From assembly GCF_024496085.1 (NCBI RefSeq), contig NZ_CP101751.1:1116001-1180000 (forward strand): a stretch of DNA of 64,000 nucleotides, read 5' to 3'. Within the stretch, counting starts at the first letter, position 1; the number at the start of each line of letters is the position of its first letter. The position numbers and the translations under genes are program-made. The notes beneath the pieces are model-generated. The model saw only the letters and a list, made by a program, of their open reading frames with translations, did not search any database and was not told the DNA's origin. The stretch comes from Flavobacterium cerinum (GTDB lineage: Bacteria > Bacteroidota > Bacteroidia > Flavobacteriales > Flavobacteriaceae). Positions 41,992-52,230 of the stretch are shown piece after piece.

Positions 41992-42192
41992 TTAGTTTCC
42001 TTTTGTTTTTTCTTCGATGGCTTTCGACATCTTGAAGATTAATAAAATACAAACAGCGCATAATGAAGCTACGATTCCTATAAGCGCCACTAAACTGTTG
42101 CCTTCAAAAAGATTCGAAAAATCCAATAACGTTACGTTAAAAACAATTAACCCTAACGCGGCAGCGATTAGTATGTATGAGAAAATTTTCAT
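41992..42192 (-). CDS. Small two-helix membrane protein, 66 residues
   Basis: Starts MKIFSYILIAAALGLIVFNV and has two transmembrane segments (YILIAAALGLIVFNVTLLDF and LVALIGIVASLCAVCILLIF), with a charged C-terminal tail (KMSKAIEEKTKGN). It is 4 nt upstream of the compact flavoprotein gene and follows MarC on the same strand. The link suggests it is a membrane partner or anchor for the flavoprotein, but that is only inference. Confidence 0.7.
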   Translation of the reverse strand: MKIFSYILIAAALGLIVFNVTLLDFSNLFEGNSLVALIGIVASLCAVCILLIFKMSKAIEEKTKGN

Positions 42193-42253
42193 TGTAAATA
42201 AAAAAAGAACTACGAGTAGTTAAATTATGGCGGTGAAATTAATAAAAATCCGC

Positions 42254-42829
42254 TTAAACAAACAGACCTTTAACATTAGCCGCAAATAATTTAACAGCAA
42301 TAGCTAAAAGAACTACTCCAAAAACCTTTCGGATCACGCCTAGTCCGTTTTTCCCTAGTGTTTTTTCTATTCGGGATGAAGATTTAAGAACAAGATATAC
42401 AATCAAAATGTTGGCAAGGATGCCGAATATAATATTGATCGTTTGGTATTCGGATCGCAACGATAATAATGTTGTCATCGTTCCGGCACCTGCGATTAAA
42501 GGAAATGCAATAGGTACAATTGATGCGGTGTTTGGTGCGTCATCTTTATAAAGTGTTATCCCCAGAATCATTTCCAGTGCCAAAAAGAACAATACAAACG
42601 ATCCGGCCACGGCAAATGAATTGACGTCAATACCGATCAGTTTCAGGATCTCATCACCTACAAATAGAAATGAAATCATGATGACAGCTGCAACAATTGA
42701 AGCTTTCTCAGATTGGATATGGCCTACCTTGTTACGTAAGTCAACAATAATCGGAATGCTTCCGAAAATATCGATAACTGCAAATAATACCATTCCTACC
42801 GTAAAAATTTCTTTCCAATCGAATCCCAT
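42254..42829 (-). CDS. MarC-family (UPF0056) integral membrane protein
   Basis: 191 residues with about six transmembrane helices. The N-terminal FAVIDIFGSIPIIVDLRN and the later VPIAFPLIAGAGTMTTLLSL are the two conserved MarC motifs. Family role is uncertain; despite the name it has no shown part in antibiotic resistance. It is the first gene of a minus-strand series followed by the 66-residue membrane protein and the compact flavoprotein. Confidence 0.9.
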   Translation of the reverse strand: MGFDWKEIFTVGMVLFAVIDIFGSIPIIVDLRNKVGHIQSEKASIVAAVIMISFLFVGDEILKLIGIDVNSFAVAGSFVLFFLALEMILGITLYKDDAPNTASIVPIAFPLIAGAGTMTTLLSLRSEYQTINIIFGILANILIVYLVLKSSSRIEKTLGKNGLGVIRKVFGVVLLAIAVKLFAANVKGLFV

Positions 42830-42977
42830 AGCTTGATTTTTTTAAGACTGCAAAATTATATAAAAATATAACAAAAAATCTAAAAATAGGGTTAATTTTT
42901 AACGTAAAAATAAAAATGAAGGTGAAGAATGGCTTTTTGTTGCTTATTTGATAATGTTAGGGGTGTTTAGTTGGTAT

Positions 42978-43006
42978 TTTGAAATCCGTATTAATTTGTA
43001 CCTTTG
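42978..43006 (+). promoter_or_regulatory. Putative promoter for the DUF3109 gene
   Basis: TTTG (42978-42981), 17 nt, then TACCTTTG (42999-43006): the Bacteroidota pattern with slightly short spacing. The start codon is 28 nt downstream. Confidence 0.5.
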
Positions 43007-43034
43007 TGCCCTTAATCAATGAATTCGAAGTATA

Positions 43035-43601
43035 ATGTTTCAGTTAGGGAAAACCATCGTGTCTGAGGAGATTCTTGAAAAAGAATTTGTGTGTAATTTG
43101 TCGGCTTGTAAAGGAGCCTGTTGTGTGGATGGTGATGCCGGTGCGCCACTGGATAAAGATGAGGTAGCAATATTGGAGAAGATATATCCGATAGTAAAAC
43201 CGTTTTTGCGTCCGGAAGGAGTTGCGTCGATAGAAGAACAAGGAACTTCGATTGTCGGATCGGATGGAGATCTTGAAACACCGTTAATTGACGGAGCCGA
43301 TTGTGCTTATGTTATTTTTGACGGGTCTACTGCGCTTTGCGGAATCGAACAAGCCTATAATCAGGGATTGGTGGACTGGAAAAAACCGGTTTCGTGTCAT
43401 TTATATCCGATTCGGGTAAAAGATTTCTCGGATTTTGCAGCCGTTAATTATCATAGATGGCATATTTGTGATGATGCCTGTTCGCTGGGAAAAGAACTTG
43501 AAGTCCCGGTGTATAAATTTGTAAAAGAAGCTTTGGTTCGGAAGTTTGGTTCCGACTGGTATGCGGAGCTTGAAAAAGTGGCCGAAGAGCTTAAAAAATA
43601 A
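43035..43601 (+). CDS. DUF3109 family Cys-rich protein
   Basis: 188 residues, cytoplasmic. Cysteines lie in NLSACKGACCVDGDAGAPLD, GADCAYVIFDGSTALCGIEQ, KPVSCHLYPIRV and WHICDDACSLGKE. The pattern suggests a metal or iron-sulfur centre, as expected for DUF3109 and related CxxxCxxC proteins. No enzymatic activity is known to me. Single gene between MarC (divergent) and the nrd block. Confidence 0.85.
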   Translation: MFQLGKTIVSEEILEKEFVCNLSACKGACCVDGDAGAPLDKDEVAILEKIYPIVKPFLRPEGVASIEEQGTSIVGSDGDLETPLIDGADCAYVIFDGSTALCGIEQAYNQGLVDWKKPVSCHLYPIRVKDFSDFAAVNYHRWHICDDACSLGKELEVPVYKFVKEALVRKFGSDWYAELEKVAEELKK

Positions 43602-43777
43602 ATCGATTCTGTAGATTTATTTAACTTTTTTGTATTTTATAACTATTTGTTTTTCAGTTAAATATATTTTTTAGCAAAGCTTGAAAGAATTTTCTTCGCT
43701 TGTTAAAAACTCGCCTTAATTGTGAATAAGTTTGACGGGTACTGTCTTTCTTTTTCCGATTCAAATGGCAATCTTTG

Positions 43778-43796
43778 TACTGCAGTCTTTGCAGTA
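43778..43796. promoter_or_regulatory. Inverted repeat upstream of nrdB
   Basis: TACTGCA-gtctt-TGCAGTA, perfect 7-bp arms, 37 nt before the nrdB start codon. It is a candidate operator or mRNA hairpin. It does not match the NrdR box. Confidence 0.4.
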
Positions 43797-43832
43797 AGAA
43801 TGTGAAATTAATCCTTTAAAAGTCAATATACT

Positions 43833-44810
43833 ATGTCGGTGATAGAACCAATTTTGCAAGAGAATAAAGACCGTTTTGTAATTTTCCCCATTAAGCACCA
43901 TGATATCTGGAATTGGTATAAAAAAATGGAAGCTAGCTTTTGGACGGCAGAGGAGATTGATTTACATCAGGATTTAACCGATTGGAATACCAAGTTAAGT
44001 GATGATGAAAAATATTTCATTAAACACATTTTGGCTTTTTTTGCGGCTTCCGACGGTATCGTAAATGAGAATCTGGCGGAAAACTTCGTGAATGAAGTAC
44101 AGTATCCGGAAGCGAAATTCTTTTATGGATTCCAAATTATGATGGAGAATATTCATAGTGAAACCTATTCGCTTTTAATTGATACCTACGTGAAAGACGA
44201 AGCAGAAAAGAATGAACTGTTTCATGCTATTGATGTGTTTCCGGCAATTAAGAAAAAAGCGGAATGGGCGTTGCGTTGGATCGAATCCGAATCGTTTGCG
44301 GAAAGACTAATCGCTTTTGCCGCTGTAGAAGGGATCTTTTTCTCCGGTGCTTTCTGCTCAATCTTCTGGTTGAAAAAAAGAGGTTTGATGCCGGGACTTA
44401 CATTCTCCAATGAACTTATCTCAAGAGATGAAGGAGTTCACTGTGATTTTGCAGTACACCTACACAATCATCATTTGATCAATAAAGTGCCGATCGCTAG
44501 AATTAAGGAAATTATCACGGATGCGCTGAATATCGAAAGAGAATTTATTACGGAATCACTTCCGGTAAGTTTGATCGGAATGAATGCAACGCTGATGACA
44601 CAATATCTGGAGTTTGTAGCAGATAGATTGTTGGTTGAATTAGGTTGTGAAAAAGTATATAACGCGAGCAATCCGTTTGATTTTATGGACATGATCTCGC
44701 TACAGGGAAAAACCAATTTCTTTGAAAAAAGGGTTTCCGAATATCAAAAAGCAGGTGTCTTAAATAAAGATACCGATTCACAAAAAATCAGCTTCGACGC
44801 CGATTTTTAA
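43833..44810 (+). CDS. nrdB: Ribonucleoside-diphosphate reductase class I, small subunit
   Basis: Holds the di-iron (or related) cofactor that makes the radical for ribonucleotide reduction. 325 residues. Helical ferritin-like core with ligands in [56 protein letters not shown] and [12 protein letters not shown]. The C-terminal tail ends KISFDADF. It is followed after 95 nt by nrdA on the same strand; the order is nrdB then nrdA. Confidence 0.97.
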   Translation: MSVIEPILQENKDRFVIFPIKHHDIWNWYKKMEASFWTAEEIDLHQDLTDWNTKLSDDEKYFIKHILAFFAASDGIVNENLAENFVNEVQYPEAKFFYGFQIMMENIHSETYSLLIDTYVKDEAEKNELFHAIDVFPAIKKKAEWALRWIESESFAERLIAFAAVEGIFFSGAFCSIFWLKKRGLMPGLTFSNELISRDEGVHCDFAVHLHNHHLINKVPIARIKEIITDALNIEREFITESLPVSLIGMNATLMTQYLEFVADRLLVELGCEKVYNASNPFDFMDMISLQGKTNFFEKRVSEYQKAGVLNKDTDSQKISFDADF

Positions 44811-44846
44811 TAGACTGTAAGCTCCTTATTTGTTAGGAGATGGATA

Positions 44847-44865
44847 AGAAACGGAAAGCGTTTCT
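44847..44865 (+). promoter_or_regulatory. Hairpin between nrdB and nrdA
   Basis: agaaacg-gaaag-cgtttct (7-bp stem) followed closely by a T-run. It may act as a weak attenuator lowering nrdA relative to nrdB. Not compelling. Confidence 0.35.
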
Positions 44866-44905
44866 ACAGTGTTTTTTAAATAACAATTTGTAAATTTTCA
44901 ATAAT

Positions 44906-47287
44906 ATGTATGTAGTAAAAAGAGACGGAAGACGTGAGCCTGTAATGTTTGACAAGATTACAGACCGGGTTAGAATTTTATGCTACGGATTAAACGATTT
45001 AGTAGATCCGGTAAAAGTAGCCATGCGTGTTATTGAAGGTTTGTATGATGGTGTGACCACATCAGAACTCGATAACTTAGCTGCCGAAACAGCAGCATCA
45101 ATGACGGTTTCGCACCCGGATTATGCACAATTAGCAGCCCGAATTGCGGTGTCTAATTTGCATAAGAATACCAAAAAATCATTCTCGGAAACGATGACGG
45201 ACATGGTTAATTACGTCAACCCGAGAACGAATCAGGAATCACCGTTAATCTCGGATGAGGTTTATGAAGTGATTATGGCAAATGCCGAAAGACTGGATTC
45301 TACAATTATCTATAATCGCGATTTTAATTACGATTATTTCGGATTTAAAACGTTGGAGCGTTCGTACTTGTTGCGAATCAACGGGCAAATCGTAGAGCGT
45401 CCGCAACATATGTTGATGCGTGTTTCCGTTGGAATCCACCTAAATGATATTGAATCGGCTATCGAGACGTATGAATTAATGTCGAAAAAATTCTTTACGC
45501 ACGCTACGCCAACATTATTTAATGCCGGAACACCAAAACCGCAAATGTCGTCATGTTTCCTTTTAACGATGCAGGATGATAGTATTGACGGTATTTATGA
45601 TACATTAAAACAAACGGCCAAAATATCACAGTCGGCCGGAGGAATCGGATTATCAATCCATAATGTTCGTGCAACGGGTTCTTATATCCGTGGAACAAAC
45701 GGGACTTCTAACGGAATCGTACCGATGTTACGTGTGTTTAACGACACGGCACGTTATGTTGATCAAGGAGGAGGAAAGCGTAAAGGAAGCTTTGCGATTT
45801 ATGTAGAACCTTGGCATGCTGATATTTTTGATTTTCTGGATCTGAGAAAAAACCACGGTAAAGAAGAAATGCGTGCACGTGATCTTTTTTATGCGATGTG
45901 GATGAATGACTTGTTTATGAAACGAGTTCAGGAAGATGCACAGTGGACATTAATGTGTCCGAATGAATGTCCGGGACTTTATGATGTTTACGGAGAGGAA
46001 TTCGACGCACTATATCTTAGTTATGAAAATGCCGGAAAAGGTAGAAAAACGATAAAAGCACGTGAGCTTTGGGAGAAAATTCTGGAATCACAAATTGAAA
46101 CGGGAACGCCATACATGCTTTATAAAGATGCAGCGAACCGTAAATCAAACCAGAAAAATCTGGGAACTATCCGTTCGTCTAACTTGTGTACGGAAATCAT
46201 GGAATATACTTCCGCAGATGAAATTGCGGTATGTAATCTGGCTTCAATATCCCTTCCGATGTTTGTGGAAAACGGAGCGTTTAACCACCAACTGCTTTTT
46301 GACGTCACAAAACGCGTAACGCGTAACCTTAATAAGGTAATCGATAGAAATTATTACCCGGTTCAGGAAGCTGAAAACTCGAACATGCGTCACCGTCCGG
46401 TTGGACTTGGTGTTCAGGGATTGGCTGATGCTTTTATCCTGTTACGCTTACCGTTTACGGGTGATGCTGCTAAACAACTTAACCAGGAAATTTTCGAAAC
46501 CATGTATTTTGCAGCTGTAACCGCTTCGATGGAAATGGCTAAAGAAGAAGGACCTTATTCCTCTTTTGAAGGTTCACCGATCTCAAAAGGTGAGTTTCAG
46601 TACAATCTTTGGGGATTGAATGATGAGGATTTAAGTGGTCGTTGGGATTGGACTTCATTGCGAAAAGAAGTGATGCAAAACGGAGTGCGTAACTCTTTGT
46701 TAATGGCACCGATGCCAACTGCTTCTACTTCTCAGATCTTGGGTAATAATGAAGCTTTTGAACCGTATACATCCAATATCTATACCCGTCGTGTGTTATC
46801 CGGTGAGTTTATTGTAGTTAATAAGCACCTTTTACAGGATTTGGTTAATCTGGGATTATGGAACGAGAGTCTGAAACAAGAGATCATGCGTGCTAATGGA
46901 TCTATTCAGGATATCGATATTATACCACAGGATATTAAAGAACTGTATAAAACGGTTTGGGAGATGAGTATGAAAGATATTATCGACATGTCTCGTCAGA
47001 GAGGATACTTTATCGATCAGTCGCAATCGCTTAACTTGTTTATGGAAGGAGCAACTTTTGCAAAACTAACATCAATGCACTTCTATGCATGGCAGTCCGG
47101 TTTGAAAACGGGAATGTACTATCTTAGAACGAAGAGTGCTGTTGATGCGATCAAGTTCACATTGGATAACGACAAAAAACAGGAAGTACCGGTTAAACAG
47201 GAAGAAATTGCTGTTGATGAATTCCGGGCAATGTTAGAACGTTCCAGAAATGCAGAACCGGACGATTGTGAAATGTGCGGATCTTAA
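44906..47287 (+). CDS. nrdA: Ribonucleoside-diphosphate reductase class I, large subunit
   Basis: Reduces ribonucleoside diphosphates to deoxy forms. 793 residues. The N-terminal ATP-cone ([20 protein letters not shown]) gives overall dATP/ATP control. The active site has Cys in [12 protein letters not shown] and the [13 protein letters not shown] motif with its partner Cys in [11 protein letters not shown]. Radical-transfer tyrosines lie in the C-terminal FTLDNDK region, and the C-terminal redox pair is in DDCEMCGS. Pairs with nrdB just upstream. Confidence 0.98.
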   Translation: MYVVKRDGRREPVMFDKITDRVRILCYGLNDLVDPVKVAMRVIEGLYDGVTTSELDNLAAETAASMTVSHPDYAQLAARIAVSNLHKNTKKSFSETMTDMVNYVNPRTNQESPLISDEVYEVIMANAERLDSTIIYNRDFNYDYFGFKTLERSYLLRINGQIVERPQHMLMRVSVGIHLNDIESAIETYELMSKKFFTHATPTLFNAGTPKPQMSSCFLLTMQDDSIDGIYDTLKQTAKISQSAGGIGLSIHNVRATGSYIRGTNGTSNGIVPMLRVFNDTARYVDQGGGKRKGSFAIYVEPWHADIFDFLDLRKNHGKEEMRARDLFYAMWMNDLFMKRVQEDAQWTLMCPNECPGLYDVYGEEFDALYLSYENAGKGRKTIKARELWEKILESQIETGTPYMLYKDAANRKSNQKNLGTIRSSNLCTEIMEYTSADEIAVCNLASISLPMFVENGAFNHQLLFDVTKRVTRNLNKVIDRNYYPVQEAENSNMRHRPVGLGVQGLADAFILLRLPFTGDAAKQLNQEIFETMYFAAVTASMEMAKEEGPYSSFEGSPISKGEFQYNLWGLNDEDLSGRWDWTSLRKEVMQNGVRNSLLMAPMPTASTSQILGNNEAFEPYTSNIYTRRVLSGEFIVVNKHLLQDLVNLGLWNESLKQEIMRANGSIQDIDIIPQDIKELYKTVWEMSMKDIIDMSRQRGYFIDQSQSLNLFMEGATFAKLTSMHFYAWQSGLKTGMYYLRTKSAVDAIKFTLDNDKKQEVPVKQEEIAVDEFRAMLERSRNAEPDDCEMCGS

Positions 47288-47313
47288 TTTTAATAAAATA
47301 AATTGAAGAATAA

Positions 47314-47349
47314 GGAACAGCTGCTTTTTAAGTGGCTGTTCTGTTTTTA
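47314..47349 (+). terminator. Terminator of nrdBA
   Basis: gaacagc (47315-47321) pairs with gctgttc (47335-47341), followed by gttttt. The loop is long but the T-run is good. Confidence 0.55.
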
Positions 47350-47364
47350 AAGAAATTGTATTTG

Positions 47365-47372
47365 TACATTTG
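47365..47372 (+). promoter_or_regulatory. -7 promoter box of the AAA ATPase gene
   Basis: TACATTTG lies 27 nt before the TTG start codon at 47400. No obvious -33 partner. Confidence 0.45.
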
Positions 47373-47399
47373 TTCTCACCTTAAATAAAACGGTCTATC

Positions 47400-48110
47400 T
47401 TGAGTACTTTATATTTTACAGACAGAAGTAATGTTAACCTGGATGATGTTGTTTTTAATGAAGCGGTTTCGCAGCAAATCAACCAGTTTTTAAAAGAATA
47501 TCAATATCGGGAAATCCTGGAACAATATGAATTACCGGTAGTGAACAAGATGCTGTTGCACGGGAAAACCGGATGCGGAAAAACCATGACGGCCAAAGCA
47601 ATCGCTAAAAGGCTGGATAAAAAAATCATTATCGTAAATCTGGCCAGTATCGTATCGTCTAAGTTGGGTGAAACAGCTAAAAATATCGAAGGATTATTTA
47701 AAGAAGTCTTGTACGAAAGTGCCGTGCTGTTTTTTGATGAATTTGATTCACTCGGACAAATTCGGGATTACGACAATAAAGACAGTAGTGAAATGAAACG
47801 GGTTGTGAATGCTATTTTACAGCTCATTGATAATTTTCCGAAAAAATCGATATTGATTGCCGCAACTAATCAGATTCAGATGATAGACGAAGCCTTAGTA
47901 CGCCGTTTTGAATTAAAACTCGAATTTACACTGCCGTCCCGTGAGGTTCTGGATAATTATTATACCGCATTACTGTCAAAATATCCGGAAGAATTCTGTA
48001 AACTCGAACGAATATATGACGTGTCATTTGCTGAAGCAAAAAATCACGTTTTTAAAGCGGTTAAGAATAATATCATTCAGGCAGAAATTGAAAAACAACA
48101 AAATAATTAA
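47400..48110 (+). CDS. AAA-family ATPase
   Basis: 236 residues from a TTG start (MSTLYFTDRSNVNLDDVVFN). Walker A LLHGKTGCGKTMTAKAIA, Walker B SAVLFFDEFDSLG, sensor 1 ILIAATNQIQMIDE, and an arginine finger region ALVRRFELKLEF. It is a single AAA module with no attached protease or substrate domain, so the target is unknown. It lies between nrdA and dgt on the same strand and probably forms a transcript with dgt (28 nt gap), suggesting a role linked to nucleotide or DNA metabolism. That link is inference only. Confidence 0.85.
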   Translation: MSTLYFTDRSNVNLDDVVFNEAVSQQINQFLKEYQYREILEQYELPVVNKMLLHGKTGCGKTMTAKAIAKRLDKKIIIVNLASIVSSKLGETAKNIEGLFKEVLYESAVLFFDEFDSLGQIRDYDNKDSSEMKRVVNAILQLIDNFPKKSILIAATNQIQMIDEALVRRFELKLEFTLPSREVLDNYYTALLSKYPEEFCKLERIYDVSFAEAKNHVFKAVKNNIIQAEIEKQQNN

Positions 48111-48138
48111 TCCCGTTCAGGGGAAAAAATAGAATCCT

Positions 48139-49476
48139 ATGATGCATTGGGAGCAATTATTATCGTTAAAAAGACAAGGAGATACCAGTAAACGTTTGCG
48201 TAAAGAACAGGATGATACCCGTTTGGGTTTTGAAGTCGATTATGACCGGATCATCTTTTCTTCCGCATTTCGAAGCCTGCAAGATAAAACGCAGGTTATA
48301 CCTTTATCGAAAACAGACTTTGTTCATACGCGTTTAACGCACAGTCTTGAAGTTTCGGTTGTGGGACGTTCATTAGGGCGTTTGGTCGGAAAAAGAATTC
48401 TTGAAAAATACCCTCATTTAAAAGAAGTGCACGGGTTTCATATGAACGATTTCGGAACTATTGTCGCCGCTGCGGCTTTGGCGCATGATATCGGAAATCC
48501 GCCTTTCGGACATTCGGGTGAAAAAGCAATAGGTGAATATTTTAAAACCGGAAAAGGGAGTAAATATAAAGAACTGTTGGCGCCAAAAGAATGGCAGGAT
48601 CTGATCGATTTTGAAGGTAATGCTAATGGTTTCTCAGTGCTAACCGGTTCACGTCCGGGTAACGAAGGCGGACTACGGATTTCATATGCGACTTTAGGTG
48701 CTTTTATGAAATACCCGAAAGAAAGTCTTCCGAAAAAACCGACTCCACATATCGCTGATAAAAAGTTTGGCTTCTTTCAGACGGATAAAGTATTTTTTAA
48801 TGATGTTGCTGCCGAATTGGGACTTATTCCGAATAAAAAAGGAGATGATATCGGATATGAAAGACATCCGTTGGCATTTTTGGTTGAAGCGGCCGATGAT
48901 ATCTGTTATACTATTATTGACTTTGAAGACGGAATCAACCTGGGATTGGTCGACGAAGATTTTGCATTGGAATATTTGGTCAAACTCGTAACGCATACGA
49001 TGGATCGAAAGAAATACAATACTTTGGTTACTAAGGAAGATCGGATCAGTTACTTGCGCGCTTTGGCGATCAGTAGTTTGATTAATGATGCGGTTAATGT
49101 GTTTCTGGAAAATGAAGCGGAAATATTAAGTGGTACTTTTCATTCGGCGTTGATGGATAAAAGCCGATATAAAGCACAGATGGATGATATTATCAAGATC
49201 AGTGTTAAAAATATTTACCAGAGTAATGATGTGATTGAAAAGGAGATTATGGGCTATCAGATCATTAATACATTGTTGGATAAATTCTGTACTGCTTATA
49301 ATAATAAGTTCGAAGGAGTGGCTACAAATTATGATCAATTGATATTAAAATTGCTTCCGGAGAAGTTTGTAACCGAAAAAATGAGTTTGTATGAAAGACT
49401 AATGCATATCTGTCATTTTATTTCAATGCTAACTGACGGGAAAGCCTTACAGATTTTTAACATTATTAAGGGTTAA
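48139..49476 (+). CDS. dgt: Deoxyguanosinetriphosphate triphosphohydrolase (dGTPase)
   Basis: Hydrolyses dGTP (and related dNTPs) to the nucleoside and triphosphate. 445 residues. The HD-domain metal site is visible: FVHTRLTHSLEVSVVGRSLG, then LAHDIGNPPFGHSGEKAIGE with the HD pair, and a third Asp in EAADDICYTIIDFEDG. It begins MMHWEQLLSLKRQGDTSKRL and has SSAFRSLQDKTQVIPL, both family motifs. Its neighbours nrdA/nrdB make dNTPs, while it degrades them, giving pool balance in one locus. Confidence 0.95.
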   Translation: MMHWEQLLSLKRQGDTSKRLRKEQDDTRLGFEVDYDRIIFSSAFRSLQDKTQVIPLSKTDFVHTRLTHSLEVSVVGRSLGRLVGKRILEKYPHLKEVHGFHMNDFGTIVAAAALAHDIGNPPFGHSGEKAIGEYFKTGKGSKYKELLAPKEWQDLIDFEGNANGFSVLTGSRPGNEGGLRISYATLGAFMKYPKESLPKKPTPHIADKKFGFFQTDKVFFNDVAAELGLIPNKKGDDIGYERHPLAFLVEAADDICYTIIDFEDGINLGLVDEDFALEYLVKLVTHTMDRKKYNTLVTKEDRISYLRALAISSLINDAVNVFLENEAEILSGTFHSALMDKSRYKAQMDDIIKISVKNIYQSNDVIEKEIMGYQIINTLLDKFCTAYNNKFEGVATNYDQLILKLLPEKFVTEKMSLYERLMHICHFISMLTDGKALQIFNIIKG

Positions 49477-49508
49477 GTGTGATATAATTGATAAGTTTGC
49501 AATAATTT

Positions 49509-49538
49509 TTTGTTAAGTTGAATAAAATTCTAATTTTG
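49509..49538 (+). promoter_or_regulatory. Promoter of the M36 protease gene
   Basis: TTTG (49509-49512), 18 nt, then TAATTTTG (49531-49538): good Bacteroidota consensus, 34 nt before the start codon. Confidence 0.65.
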
Positions 49539-49572
49539 TGAAACTTAAATTGAAAAAAGCTAACTTAAAATT

Positions 49573-52218
49573 ATGAAAAAAACTACCCTGTTGATGTTGT
49601 TATTGACAAGTGGTGTTGGATTTGCGCAATCTCAAAATGAGCAGATCCAACGTTATTTGGCCGGTAACCATCAAAAGTTAGGCCTTTCCCGACAAGATGT
49701 TGCGGATTGGTTTGTAGAAAGTGAGGCGAGTTCTTCGTCAACCAAGATTAATAACTACTACGTAAAACAACGTTATCAAGGGATTGAAATTTTTAACGCT
49801 GTTACTAATTTCTCCATTAAAAATGGTGAAGTGATCAATGTAGGAAACCGTTTTGTCGGTAATGTGGCTGCTAAAGTGAATACGGTAGTACCGGTATTGT
49901 CGGTTACAGACGGATTTCTGAAGGCGCAATCGCATTTAAAAGTACCGGCTTTCAGTTCGCAAATCGCTACGAGGATCAGTGACAAAGAATTTAAACTGAC
50001 TAACGGAACCTTAGCGGATGATCCGGTGAGCGCAGAACTGGTTTTTCAAGAAATGGAAGATCAGTCTTTACGTCTGGCTTGGGATTATACTTTCTATACG
50101 TCAGATTATAAACATTTATGGAGTGTTCGTATTGATGCCGTAAACGGTAAAATGCTGGAAAACTTTGATTTGGTGTTAACCTGTAACTTTGGTGATTCAA
50201 ATCATAAAGAACATAACCATTCGGTAAACTTTACAAGTCAGGCTTACAAAGAAGCCAGCTCATTAGCGCAGGTACAATCCGGTTCTTACCGTGTTTATCC
50301 TTACAATGTAGAAAGCCCGAACCACGGAAATCGTGAATTACTGGTAACACCGCATAATGCAGTGGCTTCTCCTTACGGATGGCATGATACTAACGGTGTG
50401 GCCGGACCGGAGTTTACTATTACCCGCGGAAATAATGCTTGGGCGAAAGAAGATATCGCCGGAAATAACGGAACAGGAACTAGCCCGAACGGTGGTTTAG
50501 GAATGGTTTTCGATTTTCCTTATGGCGGTACAGGTGTTCAGCCGTCAACTTATACCAGTGCTGCTACGACGAACTTATTCTATATGAATAATATCATGCA
50601 CGATATTATGTATCAGTATGGATTTAATGAAATAAACGGAAACTTCCAGCAAAATAACTACGGAAAAGGAGGAACTGTTACATTTAACGGGGATCCTGTT
50701 TTAGCCGATGCACAAGATGGTAGCGGTGTTAACAATGCAAATTTTGCCACACCGGTTGACGGTCAGTCGCCGAGAATGCAAATGTTCTTATGGAATGTAG
50801 GACCAAGACCTAATCTTTTCCGTATACATTCTCCGGCTTCTCTTGCTGGGGGCTATTTTGCAGTTGAAAATAATTTTACTGCCGGACATGTAGCTGTGCC
50901 GATAGCACCGGCTGCTATTACAGCAGATTTAGCATTATTTGATGACGGTATTCCGGATAATAACGACGGATGTACTGCAGCGATAAACGGAGCGCAGTTA
51001 AATGGGAAAATTGTATTGATCAGAAGAGGTTCTTGTGATTTCGTAAATAAAGTAATGTTCGCTCAGAATGCAGGAGCTGTCGGTGTTATTATGATTAATA
51101 ATTTGGAGGAATACATGGTGATGGGAGGATCAAATGCTGCTATTACGATTCCGGCTATATTAGTCAGTCAGTCAGTTGGAAACGCGTTAATTGCCGCGAT
51201 GCAATCCGGACCGGTTAATGTTAGTTTGACACATGAAACAGTAAACTTTGTTAATTCAGACGGAGACTTTGATAACGGAGTTATTTCACATGAATACGGT
51301 CATGGAATTTCATCGCGTTTAACAGGTGGACCTGCTAATGCATCTTGTTTGACTAGTACTGAACAAATGGGAGAAGGATGGTCTGATTTCTTTGCTTATT
51401 TATTGCAGATTAAAGCAGGAGATTCTCCTGTAACAGGAAAAGGAATTGCTACTTTCTTAGCAAATCAGCCTACATCAGGTGTTGGAATCCGTCAGTACAA
51501 ATATTCAACCGATATGGGAATAAACCCGCTTACATATGGTGATACGAACGGTTTGACTTATGTAGATGCTAACGGAAATACACGAATTGATGTGCATGCT
51601 GTTGGAACTGTTTGGGCTACGATGCTTTGGGATTTAACTTGGGCTTATATCAATAAATATGGCTATGATCCGAATATTTATACAGGAACGGGAGGAAATA
51701 ATAAAGTTCTTAGGTTGATCATCGATGCATTAAAATTACAACCGTGTAACCCTTCGTTTGTTTCCGGAAGAGATGCGATTATCGCTGCTGATCAGGCTAC
51801 AACCGGCGGACAGGATTTTTGTATTATCTGGGATGTTTTTGCAAGAAGAGGTCTTGGGGTTAATGCTTCTGCCGGAATGAATAGCGGAGTATCTGCGATT
51901 AATGACCAGGTGGAAGATTTTACAACACCGCCACAAGGTGCAAACTGTACAATGGCTGTTGATTATTTTCAGAATGAAGAAATGATCAAAGTATATCCGA
52001 ATCCGTCTAACGGACAGTTTAATGTATTTATCGGAAACTATTCCGGAAAAGTTTCATTACAGGTATACGATATCAACGGAAGAAATGTTTACAACCAGAA
52101 AGTAGAAGACTTTAACATTGAAAGAACAATTAATCTTAAAGGGCTGCAATCAGGAATGTACATTCTTAAAATTGAAGGTGATAATTTAAATTATACTAAA
52201 AAGGTAATATTAAATTAA
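49573..52218 (+). CDS. T9SS-exported M36 (fungalysin) zinc metalloprotease
   Basis: 881 residues. Signal peptide MKKTTLLMLLLTSGVGFAQ. FTP/PepSY propeptide region about 28-200 (NNYYVKQRYQGIEIFNAVTN). M36 catalytic domain with the zinc motif GVISHEYGHGISSRLTGGPA (near 573) and the downstream Glu in SLTSTEQMGEGWSDFFAYL-type context. A PA domain is inserted at about 430-545 (GKIVLIRRGSCDFVNKVMFA, TIPAILVSQSVGNAL). T9SS type A sorting domain about 800-881 (IKVYPNPSNGQFNVFIGNYS, ending YTKKVILN). Transcribed alone from a consensus promoter, ending at a strong hairpin. Confidence 0.95.
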   Translation: MKKTTLLMLLLTSGVGFAQSQNEQIQRYLAGNHQKLGLSRQDVADWFVESEASSSSTKINNYYVKQRYQGIEIFNAVTNFSIKNGEVINVGNRFVGNVAAKVNTVVPVLSVTDGFLKAQSHLKVPAFSSQIATRISDKEFKLTNGTLADDPVSAELVFQEMEDQSLRLAWDYTFYTSDYKHLWSVRIDAVNGKMLENFDLVLTCNFGDSNHKEHNHSVNFTSQAYKEASSLAQVQSGSYRVYPYNVESPNHGNRELLVTPHNAVASPYGWHDTNGVAGPEFTITRGNNAWAKEDIAGNNGTGTSPNGGLGMVFDFPYGGTGVQPSTYTSAATTNLFYMNNIMHDIMYQYGFNEINGNFQQNNYGKGGTVTFNGDPVLADAQDGSGVNNANFATPVDGQSPRMQMFLWNVGPRPNLFRIHSPASLAGGYFAVENNFTAGHVAVPIAPAAITADLALFDDGIPDNNDGCTAAINGAQLNGKIVLIRRGSCDFVNKVMFAQNAGAVGVIMINNLEEYMVMGGSNAAITIPAILVSQSVGNALIAAMQSGPVNVSLTHETVNFVNSDGDFDNGVISHEYGHGISSRLTGGPANASCLTSTEQMGEGWSDFFAYLLQIKAGDSPVTGKGIATFLANQPTSGVGIRQYKYSTDMGINPLTYGDTNGLTYVDANGNTRIDVHAVGTVWATMLWDLTWAYINKYGYDPNIYTGTGGNNKVLRLIIDALKLQPCNPSFVSGRDAIIAADQATTGGQDFCIIWDVFARRGLGVNASAGMNSGVSAINDQVEDFTTPPQGANCTMAVDYFQNEEMIKVYPNPSNGQFNVFIGNYSGKVSLQVYDINGRNVYNQKVEDFNIERTINLKGLQSGMYILKIEGDNLNYTKKVILN

Positions 52219-52230
52219 TGCTATATAACA

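Noticed and set aside
43602..43832. NrdR box upstream of nrdB
   Set aside because: No sequence close to the NrdR consensus was found; only the unrelated TACTGCA inverted repeat.
44811..44905. True terminator between nrdB and nrdA
   Set aside because: The 7-bp stem is weak and the T-run begins several bases away. At most an attenuator.
49738..50200. Minus-strand ORFs of 65-69 codons
   Set aside because: Shadows of the M36 protease gene; composition is not protein-like.
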